Shown one piece after another: positions 16,161-24,298 of a stretch of DNA of 32,004 nucleotides (the stretch's first letter is position 1; the number at the start of each line of letters is the position of its first letter). The notes below the pieces were generated by a model, which did not search any database, was not told where the DNA came from, and was given only the letters and a program-made list of their open reading frames with translations. The position numbers and the translations under genes were made by a program. Location: positions 1-32,004 of the forward strand of contig CAZJGS010000013.1 of NCBI GenBank assembly GCA_964545735.1, in the 5' to 3' direction. Source of the stretch: Pleomorphochaeta sp964545735 (GTDB lineage Bacteria; Spirochaetota; Spirochaetia; Sphaerochaetales; Sphaerochaetaceae).

Positions 16161-17639
16161 CTATTTAAATAATTTACTCAATGAGGAATCATACGTTCTA
16201 TATTTTTTATAACCAGCTTCATACAATTTAGCATTCTCTACATTTGGTGTGAAAATTCTATCTTCATTAAATTGTGTATGGATATCTGTTATTTTTTTTA
16301 CACTTGTTTTTTCTAAAGTTGCTAAACTTTGAAGTGCTCCACCAAAAGCGGCTGTTTCACTGATTTTAGGTGTCATTACTGTTAACTTAAACATATCAGA
16401 AACTATTTGAGACCAAACTTTAGATTTTGCTCCCCCACCAATTAAAATAATCTTACTTGGTTTAAATCCCTGTTCTTTAAAAGCTTCAAGACCTACTTGC
16501 ATTGAATAAATAGCACTTTCAAGAGATGCTCTTGCGATGTTCTCTCTATTTGTATTGTTCATATTCATTCCAGCAATCACAGCTTCTGCTTTTGGATAGT
16601 TTGGTGTTCTCTCTCCATTAAAATATGGAAGAAATACTATACCATTAGCGCCGGCTTTACTTTTACTTGCAATCTCATCTAATTCTTTAACACCCAGTTG
16701 TAACAACTCTCTAAGCTGTTCTGTAGCTACTGTGCAGTTCATTGTACAAAGCAGTGGCAAATATCCTCCGCTACTAGAAATAAAGGCTGCTAGGCGATTT
16801 TTACTATCAGCAATAACTTTTTCACTGTATCCAAACAATGTACCACTGGTGCCAAGACTCATTACCAAGTCTCCATCAGAAGTACAACCAGCGCCAATTG
16901 CACCCATCATATTATCACCACCACCTGGAGATACGATAGCATTTTTATTTATTTCAAGTTCTTTTGCTACACTCTCTGTTATGGTGCCAATAACATCTGT
17001 TGATTTAACTAATTTTGGTAAGGTTTCTTTTAAATCCCGCATATCATCAATTGCAGTTAATACCTCTTGTGACCAACATCTATTCTCAACATCAAAGAAG
17101 GCTGTTCCACTTGCATCCCCTTCTTCCATAACATAATTATTTGTCAAATAATAATTGATATAGTCATGTGGCAGTAATATGTGAGCTAATTTTTTATAAG
17201 CTTCAGGTTGTTGTTCTTTTAAATACAATACTTTACTAGCTGTGTAGCCCGCTAATATTTGATTGCCAATTAGGGAAAAGACTTTTGCTTCTCCTCCTAA
17301 TTTTTCTGTCAATTTATCACAATATGGAGCTGTAGATGTATCACACCAAAGTTTAACATTATACAAAGAATTTCCATCTTTATCTAAAGGTACAAATCCA
17401 TGTTGTTGACCGGAGACTCCTATAGCTTCTATTTTATCTTTAATTGATTTAGGAATTTGCTTAAAACAATCTTTTAAGGCATCAATAAACCAAGAAGCTT
17501 TTTGCTCTCTTGTTCCATCTTCTTTTGATATCATCTGATGAGGAGATGTAGTAACAATTAATACTTGTTTTTTTTCTGAATCATAACATAAAACTTTGGT
17601 ACTTTGTGTACCACAATCAATTCCAGCTGTTATTGCCAT
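16161..17639 (-). CDS. xylB: Xylulokinase
   Basis: FGGY-family kinase that phosphorylates D-xylulose to xylulose 5-phosphate for the pentose phosphate pathway. The N-terminal ATPase-fold motif is GIDCGTQSTKVLCYD, followed by GVSGQQHGFVPL typical of xylulokinases. The nucleotide-binding GGGDNMMGAIGAG and a C-terminal LIGGGAKSKVWSQI complete the FGGY pattern. 492 aa, as usual. SD AAGGAG is 6 nt before the ATG. First gene of xylBA, divergent from araC with 95 bp between start codons. Confidence 0.96.
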   Translation of the reverse strand: MAITAGIDCGTQSTKVLCYDSEKKQVLIVTTSPHQMISKEDGTREQKASWFIDALKDCFKQIPKSIKDKIEAIGVSGQQHGFVPLDKDGNSLYNVKLWCDTSTAPYCDKLTEKLGGEAKVFSLIGNQILAGYTASKVLYLKEQQPEAYKKLAHILLPHDYINYYLTNNYVMEEGDASGTAFFDVENRCWSQEVLTAIDDMRDLKETLPKLVKSTDVIGTITESVAKELEINKNAIVSPGGGDNMMGAIGAGCTSDGDLVMSLGTSGTLFGYSEKVIADSKNRLAAFISSSGGYLPLLCTMNCTVATEQLRELLQLGVKELDEIASKSKAGANGIVFLPYFNGERTPNYPKAEAVIAGMNMNNTNRENIARASLESAIYSMQVGLEAFKEQGFKPSKIILIGGGAKSKVWSQIVSDMFKLTVMTPKISETAAFGGALQSLATLEKTSVKKITDIHTQFNEDRIFTPNVENAKLYEAGYKKYRTYDSSLSKLFK

Positions 17640-17666
17640 TGGTAACTCCTTGTTGAATTCTCTATT

Positions 17667-17672
17667 ATTATA
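17667..17672 (-). promoter_or_regulatory. -10 element of the xylBA promoter
   Basis: Consensus TATAAT on the minus strand places +1 near 17660, about 20 nt before the xylB ATG. The 16-18 bp spaced -35 positions read TATATT, TTATAT or TTTATA, all poor. That suits a promoter that depends on an activator. A partial dyad with CATG ends (17677-17700) lies where an activator would bind. Confidence 0.5.
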
Positions 17673-17698
17673 TAATCATGATTTTTACAATATAAACA

Positions 17699-17726
17699 TG
17701 GACAAAATATATATTACATATATAAT
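17699..17726 (+). promoter_or_regulatory. Promoter of araC-type regulator (near-leaderless)
   Basis: -35 TGGACA (17699-17704, 5/6), 16-bp spacer, consensus -10 TATAAT (17721-17726). Expected +1 is 17732-17734, and the ATG is at 17735. No SD is present. Confidence 0.55.
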
Positions 17727-17734
17727 ATTAACTT

Positions 17735-18529
17735 ATGGATATTTTAGATTGTGTATTTGTTTTACAGCTTCATGAAGAAGAAGCACTAGCTTGGCACCAA
17801 AGATTGCATTCCCATAAAAAAATGCAATTTGAGGTTCATTATTTTTTAGAAGGTGAAGGTGTTTTCTATACAAACAAGACGAAATATAGGATAAGAGAGA
17901 ATCAAGTCTTTGTTACTTCTGATTTTGTTCCTCACAAAATTACTGCAGGAAAAGACTCTTTTATCTCTTATTATGCTGTATTAATGGAGTTTGACTCTCT
18001 TGATAAAGAATTGATTGATGCTCTAAATAAAAAAGGTCCAATTACCTTAACTGAAAATAAAAGATTTTTCTTTGAGTGGATAAAAGATAATGGAATGAGT
18101 AAAAATATTAACCTTAGGCTATCTAGTTGCCATAAAATGTTAGGCTTTTTATATAGCTTAGATCAAGATTTTGTAGAAGAAGAAAGTATTAACATTGCTG
18201 TTGAAAAGGCTCTTAAATATATGAGGCTTCATCTTTTTGAAAACATCAGCCTTGAAGAACTTGCTAGTTATGTAACCTTAAATCCAATTTATTTTAATAG
18301 ATTGTTCTGTAAGAAGATGAATTTCCCACCAATTAAATATTTTTCTCTGCTCAAGTTAGAAGCTGCCAGGTCCTTATTAGCAACAACGTCCCTTAGTATT
18401 AAAGAGATTTCTGCTAAACTTAACTACAGCAGTCAATTCCATTTTTCAAAGTGTTTTAAAGACAATACTGGCTTTGCCCCTTCTCTTTATAGAAAAACAC
18501 ATTATCAAATGATTGGAGAGAAAAAGTAA
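17735..18529 (+). CDS. AraC-family transcriptional regulator of xylose genes
   Basis: The N-terminal ~110 residues form a cupin-like effector domain (HSHKKMQFEVHYFLEGEG...). The C-terminal ~100 residues carry two helix-turn-helix motifs: ISLEELASYVTLNPIYFNRLFCK and the family signature region LSIKEISAKLNYSSQFHFSKCFK with GFAPSLYRK. Divergent placement from xylBA makes it the likely xylose-responsive activator of that operon and possibly of the DUF4432 gene; this is inference from context. 264 aa, normal for the family. The start lies 1-3 nt from the predicted transcript start. Confidence 0.9.
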   Translation: MDILDCVFVLQLHEEEALAWHQRLHSHKKMQFEVHYFLEGEGVFYTNKTKYRIRENQVFVTSDFVPHKITAGKDSFISYYAVLMEFDSLDKELIDALNKKGPITLTENKRFFFEWIKDNGMSKNINLRLSSCHKMLGFLYSLDQDFVEEESINIAVEKALKYMRLHLFENISLEELASYVTLNPIYFNRLFCKKMNFPPIKYFSLLKLEAARSLLATTSLSIKEISAKLNYSSQFHFSKCFKDNTGFAPSLYRKTHYQMIGEKK

Positions 18530-18556
18530 AAATACTATAATTTTCTCTTAAATATT

Positions 18557-18582
18557 AATGGCAACTCAATAGAGCTGCCATT
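18557..18582. terminator. Terminator between araC and corA
   Basis: Stem AATGGCA / TGCCATT with one A-C mismatch then CTC / GAG and a 4-nt loop. T-rich sequence follows on the plus strand. It separates the convergent ends of araC and corA. Confidence 0.65.
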
Positions 18583-18588
18583 TATCTT

Positions 18589-19605
18589 TTATGATAAAAA
18601 CTTTCTTTTCTTCTTTAGCTTTTTGTCTTTTTTCTTTTCTTCAAAAGCATTCTCTTTTTTAATAATATTATTGTTTCTCTTATCTGATATAAACCAAGCT
18701 CCAATAAGAGCAGAAACAAAACACGCTAGTAATAAGCCTAACCACATAAAGGGTATATCTGAAAAAGGAAGTTTAACATTCATTCCATAATAGCTAACTA
18801 TAAAGGTTGGAAACATTAAAGCGATTGAAAGAATTGTCAATCTTTTCATGATCATACTCATATTATTACTAATAACAGATCCAAATACTTCCATTGTACC
18901 ACGCATCAAATCTGAATAAATATTAGCCATAGAAATAGCCTGTTTATTATCTGTAATGGTATCTTCAAGAAAATCTACTTCTTCTTCACTAGATAATTGA
19001 AAAAAAGGGGACTTTTGTAACTTTTCTAATAGCATTTCATTTGTTGTTAAACTTGTTTTAAAGAGAACTAAACTTTTTTGAATTTGCATTAGTTGGAGTA
19101 ATTCTCGATTCATTACCACGCCACTTAATTTTTCTTCAACTTGATTTTTTTGTCTGTTTATATATTTCAATAACCTGATATAAACTAAAGCAGCTCTCTC
19201 CATAATAGAAATTACAAAACCTTCCTTAGTTTCAACAGGGTATTGTCTAAAACGTTTTTTAGAAAAATCTTCTAAAACTATAGAATCACTTTGACAAATT
19301 GTTATTACCATATTTTTATATAAGACAATACCTAAAGGGATTGCATATTGACTAACACCTTCACAATCATCATCTTTGGCGGGCAGACGAACAATAAGAG
19401 CCGTATAATCATCTTCTTTTTCAATACGTGCTTGCTCATCAGGGTCCATAATATCGGCTAATAGTTCACTGTCTATTGCATATTCTTCTTCAAGAATTGC
19501 TATATCATCTCTGTTGATCTCTCTTGCATCAACCCATACGTAATCTGTATTAAGTGGAGTATCACCTGGAACTCGTGATACAACATTATTTCTCAATGTA
19601 ATCAT
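18589..19605 (-). CDS. corA: CorA-family magnesium/divalent cation channel
   Basis: Inner-membrane Mg2+ channel of the CorA/MIT superfamily. A long cytoplasmic alpha/beta and coiled-coil domain (1-250) leads to TM1 (about 255-273), the invariant pore motif YGMN (273-276), a short loop, and TM2 (about 284-306). It ends in a very basic tail rich in lysine. I start at ATG 19603-19605 because GGAGG lies 6 nt upstream. An upstream in-frame GTG at 19638 has no such site. This gives 338 aa. A separate 21-codon ORF with a stronger SD precedes it by 54 nt, suggesting leader-peptide control. Confidence 0.93.
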   Translation of the reverse strand: MITLRNNVVSRVPGDTPLNTDYVWVDAREINRDDIAILEEEYAIDSELLADIMDPDEQARIEKEDDYTALIVRLPAKDDDCEGVSQYAIPLGIVLYKNMVITICQSDSIVLEDFSKKRFRQYPVETKEGFVISIMERAALVYIRLLKYINRQKNQVEEKLSGVVMNRELLQLMQIQKSLVLFKTSLTTNEMLLEKLQKSPFFQLSSEEEVDFLEDTITDNKQAISMANIYSDLMRGTMEVFGSVISNNMSMIMKRLTILSIALMFPTFIVSYYGMNVKLPFSDIPFMWLGLLLACFVSALIGAWFISDKRNNNIIKKENAFEEKKKDKKLKKKRKFLS

Positions 19606-19659
19606 TATTGTCCTCCAAGAAGTTCCCTTCCAAAGCACAAAGTATTACCTTATAGCTAT

Positions 19660-19725
19660 TTAAAGAAGGAAATTATATTTTAGTGTTATAGATTTAGGCA
19701 AAGGATTGCCACTATCATCTGACAT
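19660..19725 (-). CDS. Leader peptide ORF upstream of corA (MgtL/CorL-like candidate)
   Basis: The ATG at 19723-19725 is preceded at 7 nt by AAGGAGG (19733-19739), the best SD in this part of the window. The ORF has 21 codons, starts MSDDSGNPLPKS and ends KYNFLL, with TAA at 19660-19662. Acidic residues and spaced prolines near the N terminus are the features of enterobacterial MgtL (EPDPTPLP). CorL is the known corA leader peptide in Salmonella. The last codons contain UCCUUC, which can pair with the corA SD GGAGGA (one G-U). A small hairpin GGCAA-UCCU-UUGCC lies inside the ORF. Translation is strongly suggested; the Mg-sensing role is inference. Confidence 0.6.
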   Translation of the reverse strand: MSDDSGNPLPKSITLKYNFLL

Positions 19726-19792
19726 TAATTTCCCTCCTTGGTGTATTTTTTAGATTTTTTCTTGCTAATAAAAATTATTATTTTTATTATAT

Positions 19793-19816
19793 ACACTTTA
19801 ATATATTATAAAGTGT
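19793..19816. promoter_or_regulatory. 24-bp dyad containing a -10 box upstream of corA
   Basis: Inverted repeat ACACTTTA-N8-TAAAGTGT. On the minus strand it contains TATAAT, and a second TATAAT lies just downstream at 19786-19791. No convincing -35 is seen. It is a likely promoter/operator for the leader-corA unit. Confidence 0.35.
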
Positions 19817-19856
19817 TTATAATTTCAACCTTAAACAATTTAAGAAAGAATTACTT

Positions 19857-21425
19857 TTATTTATTATTTGGTTTTTCTTTTAGTAGTTTTTTTTCTTTTT
19901 TCACTATTTTTTTCTCTCTTTTTATTCTTTGTCTCTCTAATTGTTGAGAGATTTCATATCTAGTTGGAATGGATTGATCTGTTAATTCTTTAACATATAA
20001 GATTCCACTAAAATCAATTACTACCAAATAATGATAAAAATTACTTTTCTTTTTACTTATTTTATCTTCAATAACCAAATGGATATGATAAACACTATTA
20101 TTAGGTTCATTGATATTATCTACATCAACATACCTATCTATCATTTCTTTAAACCAATCATCCATTCTAACGTAATCAACGAGGGCAAAACTTGTCATCC
20201 AAGGTTTTTTATCTACATCATGATTCTTATTTAAAGGATATATTTTTAAATAATGGGAAAATTGAACAACAGATTCTTCTCTAAGCATTTTATAAAAAAG
20301 ATTACTACTATTTTTTCTTCTAACAGCTCTAACTGCTTTAGGAACTTTACTTTCTTTAAAATATAGAAGATTATTTTTTGAGGAACATACTTTAACTCCC
20401 GTACGAGGAGATTTGTAAGTAAATATTTCATCAGCAATAAGTTTTGGTTGTATTTTAGTGAAGATTCTTTTTATACCATCTTTTATCCTGTCTTTAAAGA
20501 CATAAATAATAACGACCAACAATCCCCATCTAATTGTTTGACCACTAAACTTTGCTTGAGCAAAAAGCGTAGCTACTAAAGCAAAGGACATAGCAAGAGA
20601 TGCCGCAACACCTGCAACAATTTCATTAACTCTTTTGGGTGTTTTGGAGATAACAGGATCTAAGCGTAATACACTTTTGCTCCATTTTCTTAAAGTTTCT
20701 CTTCTGAAAGAAAGATTTTCAATGTCTACATTACTAGCATAACCCATTTTCTTTCTTCTTCTAATCTCATGATAAACTATTTTCTTTAAAAAACTATTTA
20801 CGCTTTCTAATTCTTCTGTTGATTCACAAAGACTTAATATTTCACTTGCATATTGCTCACTTATTAAACCACTTGCCTCATCAGCCCAATAAAGGGCTGT
20901 AACAAACATTTTATTTTCTAATTCTAAGTCCAATAAATCATCTATTAAAAATATAAATTTTTGCTCTAATATTTGTCGTTTTTTCTTCCAATCTTTTACA
21001 ATAGCTTTAAACTCATCAAGGTTTTTTGATCTAATTAAACAAAAACATTTTGTTTGAAAGCTTTGTAATTGATGACGGAGTGAATTTACAACAGCTTGTG
21101 CTTCATGGGTAAATTCAACATCACTAACCTCAAGATCTTTTCCAAGTTTTAAGGTATCAACGTATTTAGTTAACTTTGTTAAAGGACTTAAATCATTAGT
21201 TTTATCAATTAATTCTTCCAAACTTAATTCAGGGGAAGCGTAGCGACCATGAGTTCTAAATTTATGACTCATAGATTCTAACGAGGTTGTTGTTGCATTA
21301 ACATTCAATTGCTCTGGTGTAAAGATATAATATGAAATATCTTTCTTTAGAACTTTCTTTTTTGCAAAAGGTAAAATAAATTTTAATTCTAAATGTCGTG
21401 AAGAATACTTTTTAACCTCTACCAC
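19857..21425 (-). CDS. Unknown conserved-looking membrane protein downstream of pyrC
   Basis: I do not recognise the family. The 522-aa protein has a charged cytoplasmic N-terminal half (~1-265) with probable helices. Two close membrane segments follow (about 268-290 EIVAGVAASLAMSFALVATL, 298-312 RWGLLVVIIYVF), then KDRIKDGIKRIF and a ~200-residue C-terminal cytoplasmic domain. It ends in a lysine-rich tail. There is no signal peptide and no clear catalytic motif. The start is GTG (21423-21425) with AAAGGAG six bases before it. It follows pyrC by 96 bp with no strong terminator seen between, so read-through from the pyr operon is possible. Confidence 0.75.
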   Translation of the reverse strand: MVEVKKYSSRHLELKFILPFAKKKVLKKDISYYIFTPEQLNVNATTTSLESMSHKFRTHGRYASPELSLEELIDKTNDLSPLTKLTKYVDTLKLGKDLEVSDVEFTHEAQAVVNSLRHQLQSFQTKCFCLIRSKNLDEFKAIVKDWKKKRQILEQKFIFLIDDLLDLELENKMFVTALYWADEASGLISEQYASEILSLCESTEELESVNSFLKKIVYHEIRRRKKMGYASNVDIENLSFRRETLRKWSKSVLRLDPVISKTPKRVNEIVAGVAASLAMSFALVATLFAQAKFSGQTIRWGLLVVIIYVFKDRIKDGIKRIFTKIQPKLIADEIFTYKSPRTGVKVCSSKNNLLYFKESKVPKAVRAVRRKNSSNLFYKMLREESVVQFSHYLKIYPLNKNHDVDKKPWMTSFALVDYVRMDDWFKEMIDRYVDVDNINEPNNSVYHIHLVIEDKISKKKSNFYHYLVVIDFSGILYVKELTDQSIPTRYEISQQLERQRIKREKKIVKKEKKLLKEKPNNK

Positions 21426-21521
21426 TTGAAACTCCTTTGTTTCATTATAACAGACATATGAGCAACAAGGAATAGTAAATTTTTATCAAAAAGTAGACTA
21501 TAATGCTATAATTTGGACTTT

Positions 21522-22586
21522 TTATCTTAAAGATATAAATCCATCGTAGGGATATTCTTTGGCTGTTTTATCAGATATTTCTTTTAATTTTCCAACATTT
21601 TTTATATTAAAATTAATACCATCACTATCGAGGTTAAAAATCTTATAAACATTTCTACCCATCAAATCTTTAATCCTATCACGAGAAATATTATTATCTA
21701 TTAAAGCTTTGATAAGAAGTAAAGTTGAAGAAAATCCTGGTATTCCACTAGCCCCGTTTTTTTTATCAACAAGGGTATGAGGGGCATGATCGCTTTCAAT
21801 AAAATCAACAGTTCCATCTAATAGAGCATCAAACAATGCTATTCTATCCTCTTCTTCTCTTAGTGGGGGATTCATTTTTGCATAAGATTTATTATTAGCT
21901 GCATTTTTATTTAAAAGAGCATGATGAGGGGTTACCCCGCAGCATATTTTAAAGGAGTACTCTTGTTCTTTAGCTTGCTTTATTAACTCTAATCCTTCTT
22001 TTGTACTTAGATGAGCTATATGGAGACTTCCCTTAAACCCAGCTTGATTTGCAAAGTTTATAATATCTTTAATACTTTCTATTTCCGCAATTTTAGGCCT
22101 TGCTACACTTTGAGTTGAAAAGTCTTTATTACTGAATTTTGAATTATCTAATAAACTTTCTTTTTCACAATGTACAACTAAAACACCTCTATAATCTTCT
22201 TGGACTAAAGTTTTAAAAACCATCTGTTGATCTTTTTCGCTTACAATACCCATATCACCTGTAGAGTGACCTGCAAATAATTTTATTCCAATTACCAGGG
22301 GAAACAATTCATTGTAAACTCTAACAATAGATTTTATTTGATCTTTGTTTTTTGTTAAACCTGCATAAACATGGTAAAAAATATCAGATTTTTTTAATTT
22401 TTTAACAGCTTCATTTGCACATGATATTCTATCTAAAATAGTATCACGGTCAATTAAAGGTGGATTTGTATTTGGCATATCAAAAACCTCATTAATTCCA
22501 CACTCATAGGCTACTTTTAAGCCATGGTAAATTGTTTCTTTTTCGCTGTCATTAAAATCTCGTAAATGGACATGGGGATCAACCAT
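21522..22586 (-). CDS. pyrC: Dihydroorotase
   Basis: Zinc amidohydrolase that cyclises carbamoyl aspartate to dihydroorotate. The metal-binding DPHVHLRD lies at 3-10. The carboxylated-lysine position is Lys102 (GIKLF), histidines are at 139 (VVHCE) and 192 (HIAHLS), followed by GVTPHH. The catalytic Asp266 is in SDHAPH, then GIPGFSSTLLL. The protein starts almost at the HxH motif, so the N-terminal part of the small beta domain found in type I enzymes (~430 aa) is missing; total 354 aa. The ATG lies 2 nt after the pyrDK stop with AGAGG in the last codons of pyrDK. Confidence 0.93.
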   Translation of the reverse strand: MVDPHVHLRDFNDSEKETIYHGLKVAYECGINEVFDMPNTNPPLIDRDTILDRISCANEAVKKLKKSDIFYHVYAGLTKNKDQIKSIVRVYNELFPLVIGIKLFAGHSTGDMGIVSEKDQQMVFKTLVQEDYRGVLVVHCEKESLLDNSKFSNKDFSTQSVARPKIAEIESIKDIINFANQAGFKGSLHIAHLSTKEGLELIKQAKEQEYSFKICCGVTPHHALLNKNAANNKSYAKMNPPLREEEDRIALFDALLDGTVDFIESDHAPHTLVDKKNGASGIPGFSSTLLLIKALIDNNISRDRIKDLMGRNVYKIFNLDSDGINFNIKNVGKLKEISDKTAKEYPYDGFISLR

Positions 22587-22588
22587 AA

Positions 22589-24295
22589 TTACCTCTGTAT
22601 CATTTCTGGGGCATATTCTTCAAGGTATTCATATTTGAGAAAAGTCCCACTTTGACAAGTTAATACTTCTCCACAAACACACTCACCACACATTCCTACA
22701 CCACATCTTGTATCTTTTTCCATTGATAAATAAATATTTTCTTTTAAAAAGCCTCTATCTATTAATTTTTTTGCCGCAGTTGCCATAAATATTTCAGGTC
22801 CAACTAAATAAGCATTCGTATCACTAGCTAAGTGTATAGTATCTAACTCTTTTAATACTCTTGCAACTACTCCATTGTCGCTCATACATTTAAAGTCTCC
22901 CATTGGAGATAGGGCATATTCTAATAATGCATCTTTTTCAAACCTCTCTGTAGTTCCAACTAATATTTGAAGTTTAGTTTTTTCTTTTTTTAATTTTCTA
23001 CACAAAGCAGGGAGTACAGCCACTCCAGTTCCACCAGCTATTAATAGAGCGTTTTTACTAATTCTGTTTTCAAGCTCTTTACCATACATTCCTCTAACAT
23101 AAAGAGTATCACCAACTTTGAGGCTCCACAAAGCTTTTGTAAATTCACCTCTTCTTTTTATAACAAAAGTTACAGGCTCATCATTGGATAGGGTAAAAGG
23201 TTTTTCTCCAATTCCAGGAAGCCATAAAAAAGCATATTCACCAGCTTCACATCTAAGGTTTTTATCTAATTCTAATATTATTGTATCACTACCATAGTAT
23301 TCAATACTATTGATTTTCATAGCCTTATATTCCATCTGCCTCTCTTTAATTAAAAAAGCATCAGATTCAAGTGTTAGATTTGAATACTCTCTTTTTATAG
23401 CAGCCAAATAATTGCTCCAATTAGGTTGCTTTACTCTAGCAAAAGCTGATCCAATGCCAATTGCATCACAACCGGACTCCATCATCTGTTTTGCTTTAAG
23501 ACCATTATCGATTCCACCCATTCCAAGAAGTATTGCAGTATCCCCTATATTATCTCTTATCTCTTTAACACACTCTAGTGCTCTCTCATACACCCAATTA
23601 CCGCTCTTTCCACCTTTTCCACCCAGAGTGTTTTGTAGAATAGGAGTATTAGAAACAGAATCTGTGTGAATAACAGGTCCAACTGTGTTAATAGCGACTA
23701 TTCCATCAGCACCATTTTTTACACATTGTTTTGCAATTTCACCAATATTTTCAACATTAGGGGTTAATTTGATAAATAATAAACTCTTAAAATCTTTAAT
23801 ACTCTGTTTTATTTCTTTAACATAAGTACTTGCAATACCAACATCGCAACCAATTGAAGAACCAAAGCCTTTTGAAGCATGAGGACATGAAAAATTCAAT
23901 TCTATTGAGTCAGCAAGGCCATCAAAAGCTTTGCACAAGGTTATAAAGTCCTCTATTGTATTAGCTGAAACACTTACATTTAAAAAGGCTTCTATATTGT
24001 CTTCTCTCAAAGCTTTGACATCCACTAGAGCCTTTTCTAAACCTGGATTCTTAAGTCCAACAGAATTACCAAAATTACCCAATTCAGTTTCACAAATTAT
24101 AGGTTCTCTATTTCCTAAATTTGGATTAACTTGATAACTTTTTGTTGTAATAATATCAATTTCTTTAACTTTTTTATCAACAAAATTAATAATATTTCTA
24201 TTTGTGGTAATTACCCCACTTACTGTTGAAAGGTACAGAGGAGCATTTTCACTGCAATGGTTTTTGCTTAGTGTTTCTAATAATGTTTTTTTCAT
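22589..24295 (-). CDS. Dihydroorotate dehydrogenase, PyrD-PyrK fusion
   Basis: Oxidises dihydroorotate to orotate. Residues 1-~315 are the class 1 FMN dehydrogenase: FGNSVGLKNPG, NFSCPH with catalytic Cys137, AINTVGP, GMGGIDNG, and GSAFA. Residues ~320-568 are the PyrK electron-transfer unit. That part has an FAD-binding barrel ending in KPFTLSNDEP, an NAD-binding GGTGVAVLPAL, and a C-terminal [2Fe-2S] cluster region with C531, C536, C539 and C547. The usual class 1B enzyme is an A2B2 heterotetramer of separate PyrD and PyrK chains; here both are in one chain, implying NAD+ as acceptor. The last cysteine gap (7) is shorter than I recall for lactococcal PyrK. The start is 3 nt after the pyrF stop. 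Confidence 0.92.
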   Translation of the reverse strand: MKKTLLETLSKNHCSENAPLYLSTVSGVITTNRNIINFVDKKVKEIDIITTKSYQVNPNLGNREPIICETELGNFGNSVGLKNPGLEKALVDVKALREDNIEAFLNVSVSANTIEDFITLCKAFDGLADSIELNFSCPHASKGFGSSIGCDVGIASTYVKEIKQSIKDFKSLLFIKLTPNVENIGEIAKQCVKNGADGIVAINTVGPVIHTDSVSNTPILQNTLGGKGGKSGNWVYERALECVKEIRDNIGDTAILLGMGGIDNGLKAKQMMESGCDAIGIGSAFARVKQPNWSNYLAAIKREYSNLTLESDAFLIKERQMEYKAMKINSIEYYGSDTIILELDKNLRCEAGEYAFLWLPGIGEKPFTLSNDEPVTFVIKRRGEFTKALWSLKVGDTLYVRGMYGKELENRISKNALLIAGGTGVAVLPALCRKLKKEKTKLQILVGTTERFEKDALLEYALSPMGDFKCMSDNGVVARVLKELDTIHLASDTNAYLVGPEIFMATAAKKLIDRGFLKENIYLSMEKDTRCGVGMCGECVCGEVLTCQSGTFLKYEYLEEYAPEMIQR

Positions 24296-24298
24296 ACG

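Noticed and set aside
16732..17136. 134-codon plus-strand ORF inside xylB
   Set aside because: Antisense shadow of a well-supported xylulokinase gene, no SD or family features.
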